This document shows, piece by piece, positions 8,580-17,097 of a stretch of DNA of 64,000 bases. Made by a program: the position numbers and the translations under genes. Below the pieces are notes generated by a model. The model did no database searches. It was given only the letters and a program-made list of their open reading frames with translations, and was not told the DNA's origin. The stretch comes from BMS3BBIN04 sp964552465 (GTDB lineage Bacteria; Electryoneota; Electryoneia; Electryoneales; Electryoneaceae): positions 124,001 to 188,000 of the forward strand of contig CAZKGR010000003.1 in NCBI GenBank assembly GCA_964552465.1. Direction: 5' to 3'. The first letter of the stretch is position 1. Each line of letters begins with the position of its first letter.

Positions 8580-8858
8580 GTGCTTACAAGGTTTCACATT
8601 GAGCAAACTCTCTCCGAGCACCTTCGGAAGTCGCTTCTCGCTCCATACTTGATTCCGAGTTATCTTGATATTGAGTCAATTATTCCAATGACCGTTTGGG
8701 CGCGGTCGGTTGGACTTGGAAGTTTTGCTGCTGGTCCCGATGGACCTACCCCGCAACGATTGAACACAATCCCGGCGAATAGTTTTCCGTCAGGTGAACA
8801 TTTATTGTTTCCCACATGGCGAAAATTGTCACGGATTAGCAGGAGGCGAAGCACGCTT
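8580..8858 (+). promoter_or_regulatory. Candidate structured 5' leader RNA before the exported-protein operon
   Basis: This stretch precedes the AGGAGG at 8841 and the signal peptide of the next gene. It holds a dense run of perfect or nested stems: TTCCAA/TTGGAA (8683-8688 with 8716-8721) enclosing GACCG/CGGTC (8690-8694 with 8703-8707); TTGC/GCAA (8725-8728 with 8753-8756) enclosing GGTCC/GGACC with a CGAT loop; and GATTG/CAATC with an AACA loop (8758-8771). An AT-rich promoter-like region with TTGATA at 8545 lies just upstream. The reading frame stays open from a GTG at 8580, but its translation has no signal peptide or recognisable domain. I infer a structured leader or small RNA; no known riboswitch, SRP or 6S signature was recognised. 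Confidence 0.4.
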
Positions 8859-8870
8859 GTGGCTGCGTCG

Positions 8871-11264
8871 ATGAATACCCTGAAGCGAAAGAGAAAACTC
8901 GGTCTCGCGAGTGTCATAGTTATCGCGATGTTTCTGTTGGTGGCGGTTGCGTTGGCTGCCCGACCGGGCGGTACACCCCGCCGTATCCAGCAGGACGATT
9001 ACTGGCACTATACCAGTGTTGGTAATCTCGGATTGACCGTGACCAATTTTGGCATCCTTGGTCAGGGGTACAACAATCCCGATCAACCTTCATGCGAATA
9101 CAAATTTCGCACGACACTCGATTCTCGTAAGGATGAAGTGGAACACTTCTCTTATGGAGGTATCTGGATCGGGGGAGTGAGGGATAATCAGTTCCGCGTG
9201 TCTACAGCGATCACGGACGGTGTGTTCGGCTATGAGGATGGTGGATGGGAATTCACGTCATCATACGCTGATCAGATCAAGGATACTCCGATCTGGCGGC
9301 ATCTTGCGAAAATCGACCGTCGTTTCGATCTCTCCAACATTGACAACGGTGAAGTCGTTTTCGCGAACGCTCTGAACGCTGAAGTTGTTGATGGTTGGAT
9401 CAACTTCGAGTCGACAGCTTGGGATACGATTGTCACCCAGAGTTCGCTGCGAGAAGTGTCGGAAGACAGTCCGTATGGACGCCTGTTCGATCCTGCCGCG
9501 ATCAGCCATCAGGACCTGGTTTGCGCGTACACTGACACAAATACCATAGTTCCCGGTACTGGTGTGACCATCGAAAACCATACTCCGTTGGGTATTCATA
9601 TCTACCAGGAAGTGTATGCTTGGAGTTTTGCTTACGCTGATGCTTTCACGATCCTCAACTACACTGTGACCAACATCCCGGATGGATGGTTTGTCGCAGA
9701 GTTCGACACTACGGTTGAGTATTCGTCAAACGTCATACGTGACTATGTCGCTGGCGACACAGTGTTCACCGGAAGCGTGATCGAAGGTCCGTACTTCGGA
9801 TATTGGATTGACGCTTCGGTTGGGAATATGAACTATACGTCCGCCTATGGTGAAAACACGCCGGGTGGACGTTGGTTCTGGTACGACAACCTGAATGATT
9901 TTGATGAGGAACGCCATCTCGGATTGCAATTTGATGTGGATGGGGACGCCGGCTGGGCCCAAAGCTACTTGGGAATAAAGGTTCTGGGTGCTGAGATTGC
10001 GATCGGCGATTCATTACCGGACACGTGGGATGGGTATTACAACCAATGGACATGGCAAGGTTCAACCTTTGGCAACACCTGGCCCATGCCTCAGACTGAA
10101 TTAGAACGTTATCTGAAAATGGGTCAGCATGCTCCGTATGGAGCAATTCCTTCTGATCCTGATTACCAGGCTTCGTGGATGATGTTGGTTTCCAGCGGAC
10201 CGTATCCGGACATGGCACCCGGCGACCGGTTCAATGTCGCGTATGCTGTTGTTTGTGGTCGTTGGAATGGCGGCGGTTCGGACACAGAAGACAGACGAGC
10301 GAACCTTTACACAAATGCTGAATGGGCACAGATCGCATATAACGGTGAGGATCGGAACGGCAACGGCGTTCTCGATCCTGGTGAAGATCAGAACGGCGAT
10401 GGCTTGATTACGCGATACGTATTACCTGAACCGCCACCGGCACCGGAACTGGCGTTGATAGCCGGTGATCAGGAGGTCGAATTATACTGGACAGATACCC
10501 CCGAAAATACCATCGATCCGATCAGCAATGAGAAGGATTTTGAAGGTTATCGGATTTATGGTTCGCCAAAGACGTTCGTTGAAGGTGCAGAAGAAGTCAA
10601 CGAATGGACCTTGCTGGCTGAGTTCGATTTAGGCGAGGATGAAGCCGATACGAATCTGGTTGGTTACGGAACAGGTCTTGATGCTGTGCGTCTCGATACT
10701 GCTAGGACAATTGATGGCGTCAGTTATCAGTACACCTGGGTAAACAACAATCTGCGTAACGGCTGGCCGCGCGAACTCTATTACGCAGTAACCGCGTATG
10801 ATCGTGGCGATGTGGACGCGGGCTTGGAATCTCTCGAGTCCAATCCCAGTTCCAATCTTACATATGCGTTTACAGGATCACGTCCGGCTGAATCAGGCGA
10901 TAATCGTGTTGGTGTGTATCCGAATCCATATCGAGGACGTGCAAACTGGGATGGATACACCGAACGTGATCGCTTGATCTGGTTCCGCAATCTCCCGGCA
11001 AAATGTGAAGTTACGGTCTTCACTATCGCAGGCGAGAAGGTCGATGGATTCTATCACAATGCAGCGACCTATTCTGGTGATGATGTGCAACGGATCAACG
11101 CTGGCGCGACCTCAAACGAACGTCGTGCATTCAGCGGAGGGGAGCACGCCTGGGATCTGCTGACAGCAGACGATCAGGAAATTGCCACGGGCTTGTATAT
11201 CTATACGGTGGAAGATTTGAATTCGGGAGATGTGAAAACTGGAAAATTCCTGGTGATCAAGTGA
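8871..11264 (+). CDS. Exported protein with T9SS-type C-terminal sorting domain
   Basis: Large secreted or surface protein of unknown function. From the ATG at 8871 it begins with a basic n-region and hydrophobic signal (VIVIAMFLLVAVALAA). A GTG at 8859 is better spaced from the AGGAGG at 8841 and could be the real start, adding four residues. The N-terminal part (SVGNLGLTVTNFGILGQGY, then FSYGGIWIGG) looks like an uncharacterised exported family I associate with FCB-group genomes. Near residue 500 is a calcium-loop-like DRNGNGVLDPGEDQNGDG, then a fibronectin-III-like region (EVELYWTDTPEN). The end has the sorting-domain pattern VGVYPNPYRG and ATGLYIYTVEDL. It heads a seven-gene plus-strand locus and overlaps the phosphatase gene by four bases. 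Confidence 0.8.
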   Translation: MNTLKRKRKLGLASVIVIAMFLLVAVALAARPGGTPRRIQQDDYWHYTSVGNLGLTVTNFGILGQGYNNPDQPSCEYKFRTTLDSRKDEVEHFSYGGIWIGGVRDNQFRVSTAITDGVFGYEDGGWEFTSSYADQIKDTPIWRHLAKIDRRFDLSNIDNGEVVFANALNAEVVDGWINFESTAWDTIVTQSSLREVSEDSPYGRLFDPAAISHQDLVCAYTDTNTIVPGTGVTIENHTPLGIHIYQEVYAWSFAYADAFTILNYTVTNIPDGWFVAEFDTTVEYSSNVIRDYVAGDTVFTGSVIEGPYFGYWIDASVGNMNYTSAYGENTPGGRWFWYDNLNDFDEERHLGLQFDVDGDAGWAQSYLGIKVLGAEIAIGDSLPDTWDGYYNQWTWQGSTFGNTWPMPQTELERYLKMGQHAPYGAIPSDPDYQASWMMLVSSGPYPDMAPGDRFNVAYAVVCGRWNGGGSDTEDRRANLYTNAEWAQIAYNGEDRNGNGVLDPGEDQNGDGLITRYVLPEPPPAPELALIAGDQEVELYWTDTPENTIDPISNEKDFEGYRIYGSPKTFVEGAEEVNEWTLLAEFDLGEDEADTNLVGYGTGLDAVRLDTARTIDGVSYQYTWVNNNLRNGWPRELYYAVTAYDRGDVDAGLESLESNPSSNLTYAFTGSRPAESGDNRVGVYPNPYRGRANWDGYTERDRLIWFRNLPAKCEVTVFTIAGEKVDGFYHNAATYSGDDVQRINAGATSNERRAFSGGEHAWDLLTADDQEIATGLYIYTVEDLNSGDVKTGKFLVIK

Positions 11265-12442
11265 TAAAGTCGATCCTGATCACATCATTGGTGTTTTTGA
11301 TTGTCGGCATAGGCCTCGCGGGCACGGTTGAACTGGATGTCAGCTTCTATGTGGCACCCGATGATCACATCCTTTCGATCATGGAGGATGGAGAAGTTAA
11401 TAATGTCATCCTGTTGATCGGTGATGGTATGGGTATAGGTGAATTCACCGCTGCTCAGTTCACTACGTTGGGCCCTGAAGGTCGTCTTCACATGCAAACC
11501 ATGCCAGTGACTGGATTGATGGGAACATACGCAGCTGATCGTTTGATCACCGACTCGGCGGCATCCGGAACGGCCATAGCTACAGGCTACAAAACGAATA
11601 ACGGGATGATTTCCCAACTGCCGGACGGAAGCGAACCAATCACGCTACTTGAAGCTGCGCGCGATCACGGCATGGCGACAGGACTGGTTGCAACATCAAC
11701 CATAACACATGCGACACCGGCCACATTTGCAGCACATCATCAATGGCGCAGTGATGAGCAGGCCATTGCGCTTGACATGGCGGGTGCTGGTGTGGATGTG
11801 ATCTTTGGTGGAGGGTGGAACCAGTGGCTACCCCTGCCTGAAGGTGAGCGGGAAGACGGTCGCAACCTGTTTGCGGAGATGGAATCCAGTGGTTACACAA
11901 TCGCTCGCACGTCTGACCAGATAATGAGTGCGTTGGTCACACCGATAATCGGATTGCTTCGTGACGGGGCGTTGCTGGGAAACCACGATGAGCCATCAAT
12001 TGCCATGCTGACTGCTAAGGCGATTGACTTGTTGAGCGTGGATGAGGAAGGTTTTTTCCTGATGGTCGAGGGCAGTCAGATTGATTGGGAAGCGCATGCG
12101 AACGAAGAGGATGAGATAGTTCGGCGTACACTTCTATTTGACATGGCGGTTGCAGAAGCGCTGGAGTTTGCTCAAAATGATGGCCACACATTAGTAATTG
12201 TTACCGCCGATCACGAAACAGGTGGGATGACTCTGACAAAAGGAAACAGGGACGGTAGCAGCGTTATCGCCCAGTTTTCTTCACCATATCACACTGCCGG
12301 CCCGGTTGTTGTCTTCACATATGGACCGGGTGCAGTGAAATACACTGGCATGTACGAGAATTCCGATCTTGCAGTAAAGATCGCAAATTCGTTGCAATTG
12401 GATAGTTTTTTGGATGGGCGAGCGGAAAGCGTTGAGCGCTGA
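11261..12442 (+). CDS. Alkaline phosphatase (PhoA family)
   Basis: Exported phosphomonoesterase releasing inorganic phosphate from organic phosphates. The signal peptide is MIKSILITSLVFLIVGIGLA. Active-site elements are all visible: metal ligand D55 in LIGDGMG, nucleophile S99 in TDSAASGTA, metal-site THATPA at 149-154, E270 and D275/H279 in EGSQIDWEAHAN, D317/H318 in TADHETGG, and H344 in YHTAG. At 393 residues it is slightly shorter than E. coli PhoA. The GTG start overlaps the previous stop (GTGA), implying translational coupling to the T9SS-type protein. No Pho-box consensus was sought reliably. Family identity is secure; the natural substrate is not. Confidence 0.92.
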   Translation: MIKSILITSLVFLIVGIGLAGTVELDVSFYVAPDDHILSIMEDGEVNNVILLIGDGMGIGEFTAAQFTTLGPEGRLHMQTMPVTGLMGTYAADRLITDSAASGTAIATGYKTNNGMISQLPDGSEPITLLEAARDHGMATGLVATSTITHATPATFAAHHQWRSDEQAIALDMAGAGVDVIFGGGWNQWLPLPEGEREDGRNLFAEMESSGYTIARTSDQIMSALVTPIIGLLRDGALLGNHDEPSIAMLTAKAIDLLSVDEEGFFLMVEGSQIDWEAHANEEDEIVRRTLLFDMAVAEALEFAQNDGHTLVIVTADHETGGMTLTKGNRDGSSVIAQFSSPYHTAGPVVVFTYGPGAVKYTGMYENSDLAVKIANSLQLDSFLDGRAESVER

Positions 12443-12551
12443 ATCGCTCCCATATAACACGAAACAAAAGACAAACAGAAGACGATGAGACTATAACTGT
12501 GTGGGGTTAGTCTCGTTGTAGACCTGTATCATGTTAGATGAGGAGGTAGTG

Positions 12552-15356
12552 ATGATGCGAAAGTTAATGGTTTTCTTCATCGCGATGCTCGTGGCAACAG
12601 CTGCGTTCGCGCAAACAACAATTTACGACATCCAGTACGTTGACGATCCTGTCGCGGATGATGCCAGTCCGCTGGATGGTGAGACCGTCACAGTGACTGG
12701 TTTTGTTACGTTTGAGCCCATGTCAAATGGTGGCAACAGCTTTTACATTGCAGATGCTGCAGGCCCGTGGAACGGGATCAACATCTACACCGGTGGCGAG
12801 ACTTATAATCTCGGTTTCGGCTGGGAAATAGAAGTTACCGGTACAGTCGATGAGTACAACGGCCTGACTGAGATCGTTGCCTCTGCTCCGGATGCGATAA
12901 CGGTGCTGAACGACCGTTATAACATGGCTGACTTCTGGGAAGATCTGTATGCCAATCCGGGTAATTATCCGGAACTTGCGTACACAGTCGTCGACGCATC
13001 TGACTTGGGTGGTGCGGCAACGGCTGAACAGTACGAAGGTGTACTGGTTCGTCTCGAAGATGTGAATGTTGAAACTCTGCCTGATCAGTACGGTGAGTGG
13101 AGCGTTAACGATGGCCTGGGGAACGTTGCGGCGATTGACGATCCGACCGACGATGACTTCGGATACATGCACATCGTGGTTGAAGGCAATCACTACGAAC
13201 GCCTGCAGGGTATCCTGAATTATTCCTATGGCGAATACAAAATTCGTCCGGAAATCGCATTTGATCTGAAGAATACAATTGACCAGCCGAACGGATATTT
13301 TACTCAGGTTGGGTACTTTCAGCAAGTTCGCCCGATGGATATGACCGTCCGAGAATTTGAAGGCGAGTATCGCACCTGGGACCATTCATATGCGGCTAAT
13401 GTGCGTTACGGAATCAACCAGGGTCCTGGCAGTTACGGTGAGGACGTAGTCATCCACGCTGTGGTGACCTATCCGACCGAGCTTGGGTATGCTGGAGCAG
13501 GGGCAAAGTTCATTATGACGGACTGGTTAGTTGGTGATACTCACTTGCCCTGGATGTCCGTCCTCAGTTACACACCGGATCCAGCGAACCTCGGCACGCT
13601 TGAGACAGGCGATGAAGTCGTGTTCTATGGCCAAGTTGGCGAGTATTCGACTGGCCCTTCGAATATGACGGAGCTGTGGATTACGGATGATTACGAATTC
13701 TTCACCTTTGGCAATGATGTTCCAGGGCCAGCTATTGTTGACGTTGCTGAGCTGCACGAAACCTACACATGCGAGAAGTGGGGCAATGTTTTTGTCCAGT
13801 TGCAGGACGTAGTAGTTGTCATTACCCAAAATCAGGATACCATGCCGTACGAGCTATTTGGCGTAGATGACAACTTCGACGACGATTACGCTTACATCGC
13901 GGTTGATGACGATTCAGATGCTTTTGACGAGAACTATGTGATCCCGTCGCTAGGTACGACCATTGAATCGGTGACGGGTTGGATGTATCACCATTACGGA
14001 GTGCTGGGGACGGATGATTGGGTATACAAGATTTGCCCATCGTATCCAGAAGATATCATAGTCGGCGCTGGTCCGCCGAGCATCCTTGAAGTGTACCGTG
14101 ATGCTGCGACACCTGCCCCGAACCAGCCGGTTGTGATCGCAGCCAGTATTTCGGACGACAGTGCGATTCAATCTGCAACGGTGCATTACAAGTATGACGA
14201 TGGCGCCTGGCAGACCGGTGAGATGGACTTCATCGGAGGAATCGATTACGAATTCGAGATCGATGGTGCTGCTGAGGGAACATTCACCCATTATTACGTG
14301 ATGGCTGAAGACGATGAAGGCAACATCAGTACATATCCATCGGACACCGATACGGAATGGCTCGGGTATTTTGCCAACAGTGATCCGGGCTTGTACGAGA
14401 TTCAGTGGACTCCATGGCCGAGTGGACGTAGTGCGTATGATGGCTACACCATTGGGAGTATAACAGGGGTTGCCACAACGAACTTGATCAATGCTCAGAC
14501 GTTTGACTATGATGAGGGATTCTACCCGTACTTCATTCAAGTAGGGGATACCGCGCCATACAGTGGAATTTTGGCCATCCTGGATCAGGTGGTAAACCAG
14601 GGAGATGAGATCACCCTGGTAGGCGCGACTGTCGACGAATCGGGTGTTGATCCAGATGGTAACGGTTCAAGCTTCAAATGGGGCGGAACAACTCGTTTGG
14701 TCCTTCCAGTGATGGTGACGGTCAACAGCTCCGGCAACGATTTCGAAGTGTATGAGACGACTGTTGCCGATGTGAATGCCGACCTCGAATCCTGGGAAGG
14801 TGTGATGGTCAACTTCACCGATGTGACCATCACCAGTATCAACTACTATGACTGGAGCTTCGAGGACGGTTCTGGCGAAACGTTCCTCGTTGATGATGAC
14901 ATGGTAAAACCAGATGATGACGATCCGGGCGACCAACCGACGATGGATATCTTCGATGGTCTTGCCGTTGGTACCACGATTTCCTCCCTGACCGGTGCAT
15001 TGACTTTCAGCTATGGTACCTGGAAGATCGAAGTCCGCTCCGCGGATGACTTTGGCACAGTCGGTGTTGATGAAGTCGTGATTGAGCAGCCATTGACATT
15101 CAACCTTGCACCTGTTTATCCGAATCCGTTCAATCCATCCACCACGATCAATTTCAGCATTCCTTGGACTGGGGAAGTGAAGCTGGTGGTATTCAACATG
15201 ATGGGACAGAGGATCGAAACTCTGATCAATGATCAGATGCAGGCCGGACGTCATGACATCGTGTGGAACGGTGAGAACGTAGCATCTGGTACGTACTTCC
15301 TGCGTTTGACATCGAACCGTCAGCAGCATGTCCAGAAGATGGTGTTGATGAAGTAA
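12552..15356 (+). CDS. Exported OB-fold-repeat protein with T9SS-type sorting domain
   Basis: Starts at the ATG 12552, five bases after AGGAGG, giving signal peptide MMRKLMVFFIAMLVATAAFA. The body repeats an OB-fold nucleic-acid-binding-like pattern several times: DGETVTVTGFVTF with EIEVTGTVDEYNGLTEI, then GDEVVFYGQVGEYSTGPSN, then GDEITLVGATVDESG. OB domains of this kind often accompany secreted nucleases and phosphoesterases, but no nuclease catalytic domain is visible here. A bacterial Ig-like segment lies in the middle (VVIAASISDDSAIQSATVHY). The C terminus is a classical sorting domain with PVYPNPFNPSTTINFSI and the final VQKMVLMK. It lies directly after the alkaline phosphatase; a 15-bp-stem terminator follows. 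Ligand unknown. Confidence 0.82.
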   Translation: MMRKLMVFFIAMLVATAAFAQTTIYDIQYVDDPVADDASPLDGETVTVTGFVTFEPMSNGGNSFYIADAAGPWNGINIYTGGETYNLGFGWEIEVTGTVDEYNGLTEIVASAPDAITVLNDRYNMADFWEDLYANPGNYPELAYTVVDASDLGGAATAEQYEGVLVRLEDVNVETLPDQYGEWSVNDGLGNVAAIDDPTDDDFGYMHIVVEGNHYERLQGILNYSYGEYKIRPEIAFDLKNTIDQPNGYFTQVGYFQQVRPMDMTVREFEGEYRTWDHSYAANVRYGINQGPGSYGEDVVIHAVVTYPTELGYAGAGAKFIMTDWLVGDTHLPWMSVLSYTPDPANLGTLETGDEVVFYGQVGEYSTGPSNMTELWITDDYEFFTFGNDVPGPAIVDVAELHETYTCEKWGNVFVQLQDVVVVITQNQDTMPYELFGVDDNFDDDYAYIAVDDDSDAFDENYVIPSLGTTIESVTGWMYHHYGVLGTDDWVYKICPSYPEDIIVGAGPPSILEVYRDAATPAPNQPVVIAASISDDSAIQSATVHYKYDDGAWQTGEMDFIGGIDYEFEIDGAAEGTFTHYYVMAEDDEGNISTYPSDTDTEWLGYFANSDPGLYEIQWTPWPSGRSAYDGYTIGSITGVATTNLINAQTFDYDEGFYPYFIQVGDTAPYSGILAILDQVVNQGDEITLVGATVDESGVDPDGNGSSFKWGGTTRLVLPVMVTVNSSGNDFEVYETTVADVNADLESWEGVMVNFTDVTITSINYYDWSFEDGSGETFLVDDDMVKPDDDDPGDQPTMDIFDGLAVGTTISSLTGALTFSYGTWKIEVRSADDFGTVGVDEVVIEQPLTFNLAPVYPNPFNPSTTINFSIPWTGEVKLVVFNMMGQRIETLINDQMQAGRHDIVWNGENVASGTYFLRLTSNRQQHVQKMVLMK

Positions 15357-15378
15357 ACGGTTTTGGTTGAAAGTTGAT

Positions 15379-15415
15379 ATCTGTGGGCGTCAACGTTGAT
15401 TTGACGTCCGCAGAT
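15379..15415 (+). terminator. Intrinsic terminator after the OB-fold protein gene
   Basis: A 15-bp stem (15379-15393 with 15401-15415, two G-U pairs) closes a 7-base loop and is followed by AATCTTTGTTT. It may end the first half of the envelope locus or cause partial read-through into the lipoprotein gene. Confidence 0.75.
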
Positions 15416-15500
15416 AATCTTTGTTTCGATAGTTGAGTCATGATTTTCACATTCCGTTCAGCCTGATTCAGGCAGAGCGGTATACCTGGATCGATTGGTC

Positions 15501-17093
15501 ATGGATATGAGTCGCATGCATCATCGCACTCTTATGGGCGTAGCGATCTTGCTCTTCGTAGCAATCGGTGGGCTGATGCTCGTCGGTTGCGAGGACAAGG
15601 ACCCGCTTGGTGCGGACGGGATTGCTGGTCCGGCAAAAACTCCAATCGGGAACACGCCGCCGGAAACACATCTCTCTTTAACCTTACCGCCGGGAGAATT
15701 TCCCGACACCAGCCGCAGTTCAAAAACGCTGAACTGGTGGGGTGAAGATGTTGATGGTCGAGTGGTTGGCTATGAATACCGTTGGGGTAAAGTTGAAACG
15801 GACACGACGATCATCGCCGACACAACTTTCAGTCTGGATACGTTGTGGTATGATGAATTGTGGTCGTTCGTTGATGGGGATGCTGACCCCTACTGGATTT
15901 CGACGTCGGAAGAAGAGGTGGACTTTGTGCTCCCGATTCGTTCGCGGGATGCGTTGTTTACAATGGAAGTCCGTGCGGTGGATAACGAAGGAGCTGTTGA
16001 TCAGTCCCCGGCGACTATCGCATTTCCGATTATCAACAGTCGTCCCTCAATAGCATTTCGCGACTATTCCAATCCGGGACCCAGCTCACTTGATCCGGCA
16101 GAGATTGACACCACTTTCAGTTTCCCGGTGCGCACATTTGTGTGGGATGCCAACGATCCTGATGGCAACGAAAGTATCGAGAAGATATTGTATGCTCTCG
16201 ATCCTCAGCCAGGGGATACAAACTGGTTGGAGCTGCCGGGTACAGAATCCAGCGTCACCTTAACTGAGCTGACCGCAGAAACCCACGTTTTCTGGGTGAA
16301 AGCCATTGACGTTGCAGGTTTTGCATCGACGGCAATTCACTATCCCAACGACACTTTGAAAACGGATCATCCTGATTACTGGATGGTCAAGGAACCGGCA
16401 CCTGGCGGGTTTTTGCTAGTAGATGACTCTCGTGCTCAATCGAGCGATTTAATGCTCGACTTCTACAAGAGCATTTTCGACAGCGTCTATAGCGGGGGAG
16501 CCGTTGGCGAGGATGAACAATACAGTGTATGGAACTTGGTAACTCTACCATACGCGACAACGGACGTTACCCAAACCCTTTTGATGTTTGATAATGTGCT
16601 GTGGTTCTCATACCGTGGTGAACCTCGCTTGACGGACGCTATCAGTTCGATGTACAGCTTTATCAATGAGCCTGGCAACAGAATGTTGTTAACGACAATC
16701 GTCGTTGATCCTGGAACAGAAGGTGTCGATCAGGGCATGTTGCTGGACATTGCTTCCGAGATCTATGAGTATTCGGACAGGTTTGGTACGGTAGAAGCTG
16801 ATTCAGTGTATCTGGACCCGGTTGATGACTTGACTTTACCGCGGATCTTTCTCCCGCGTTTGATGAACTTCGTCTCATACGGATTGATTCCGCTGCCAGG
16901 GTCGGAGATCATGTACCAGCTTGATCCGTCAACGTCTGATCCACCGCAATATGAAGGAACACCAGTTGTGGGTTTGCGGCGTGCTGACAAGTCCTATACA
17001 CTGGTCACATTGCCTATGCACCTCTTTGGTGAGTCTGAGGAGGATGCGAAAGAAGAAGTGGGTGAGATCATTCAAAACACGTTTGGTGATTAA
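15501..17093 (+). CDS. Lipoprotein with Ig-like domains
   Basis: Unrecognised envelope lipoprotein of about 530 residues. The N terminus has a hydrophobic segment ending in lipobox LVGC followed by EDKDP, so it should be lipidated. Residues about 50-130 and 170-270 resemble fibronectin or Ig-like beta-sandwiches (TLNWWGEDVDGRVVGYEYRW; FVWDANDPDGNESIEKILYA). The following region starting GGFLLVDDSRAQSSDLMLDF looks like a Rossmann-like alpha/beta domain found after such repeats. The ATG at 15501 is chosen over an upstream TTG at 15495; the in-frame ATGs at 15507 and later are possible and no clear Shine-Dalgarno decides. It sits between the OB-fold protein and the TonB receptor, four bases before the latter. 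Confidence 0.75.
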   Translation: MDMSRMHHRTLMGVAILLFVAIGGLMLVGCEDKDPLGADGIAGPAKTPIGNTPPETHLSLTLPPGEFPDTSRSSKTLNWWGEDVDGRVVGYEYRWGKVETDTTIIADTTFSLDTLWYDELWSFVDGDADPYWISTSEEEVDFVLPIRSRDALFTMEVRAVDNEGAVDQSPATIAFPIINSRPSIAFRDYSNPGPSSLDPAEIDTTFSFPVRTFVWDANDPDGNESIEKILYALDPQPGDTNWLELPGTESSVTLTELTAETHVFWVKAIDVAGFASTAIHYPNDTLKTDHPDYWMVKEPAPGGFLLVDDSRAQSSDLMLDFYKSIFDSVYSGGAVGEDEQYSVWNLVTLPYATTDVTQTLLMFDNVLWFSYRGEPRLTDAISSMYSFINEPGNRMLLTTIVVDPGTEGVDQGMLLDIASEIYEYSDRFGTVEADSVYLDPVDDLTLPRIFLPRLMNFVSYGLIPLPGSEIMYQLDPSTSDPPQYEGTPVVGLRRADKSYTLVTLPMHLFGESEEDAKEEVGEIIQNTFGD

Positions 17094-17097
17094 CCTG

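Noticed and set aside
8683..8771. SRP RNA, 6S RNA or known riboswitch
   Set aside because: None of the diagnostic motifs (for example the SRP GGAAGGAAGCAGC core) was found; left as an unassigned structured leader.
8580..8870. N-terminal extension of the exported protein to the GTG at 8580
   Set aside because: A signal peptide begins at 8871 and AGGAGG lies at 8841. The upstream translation has no secretory or domain character, and the DNA is hairpin-rich.
12723..13385. 220-codon minus-strand frame inside the OB-fold gene
   Set aside because: Antisense to a clear repeat protein with no homology features of its own.
16921..17097. TonB-receptor start at 16921
   Set aside because: It overlaps the lipoprotein gene over 170 bases and has no signal peptide; the ATG at 17098 has one.
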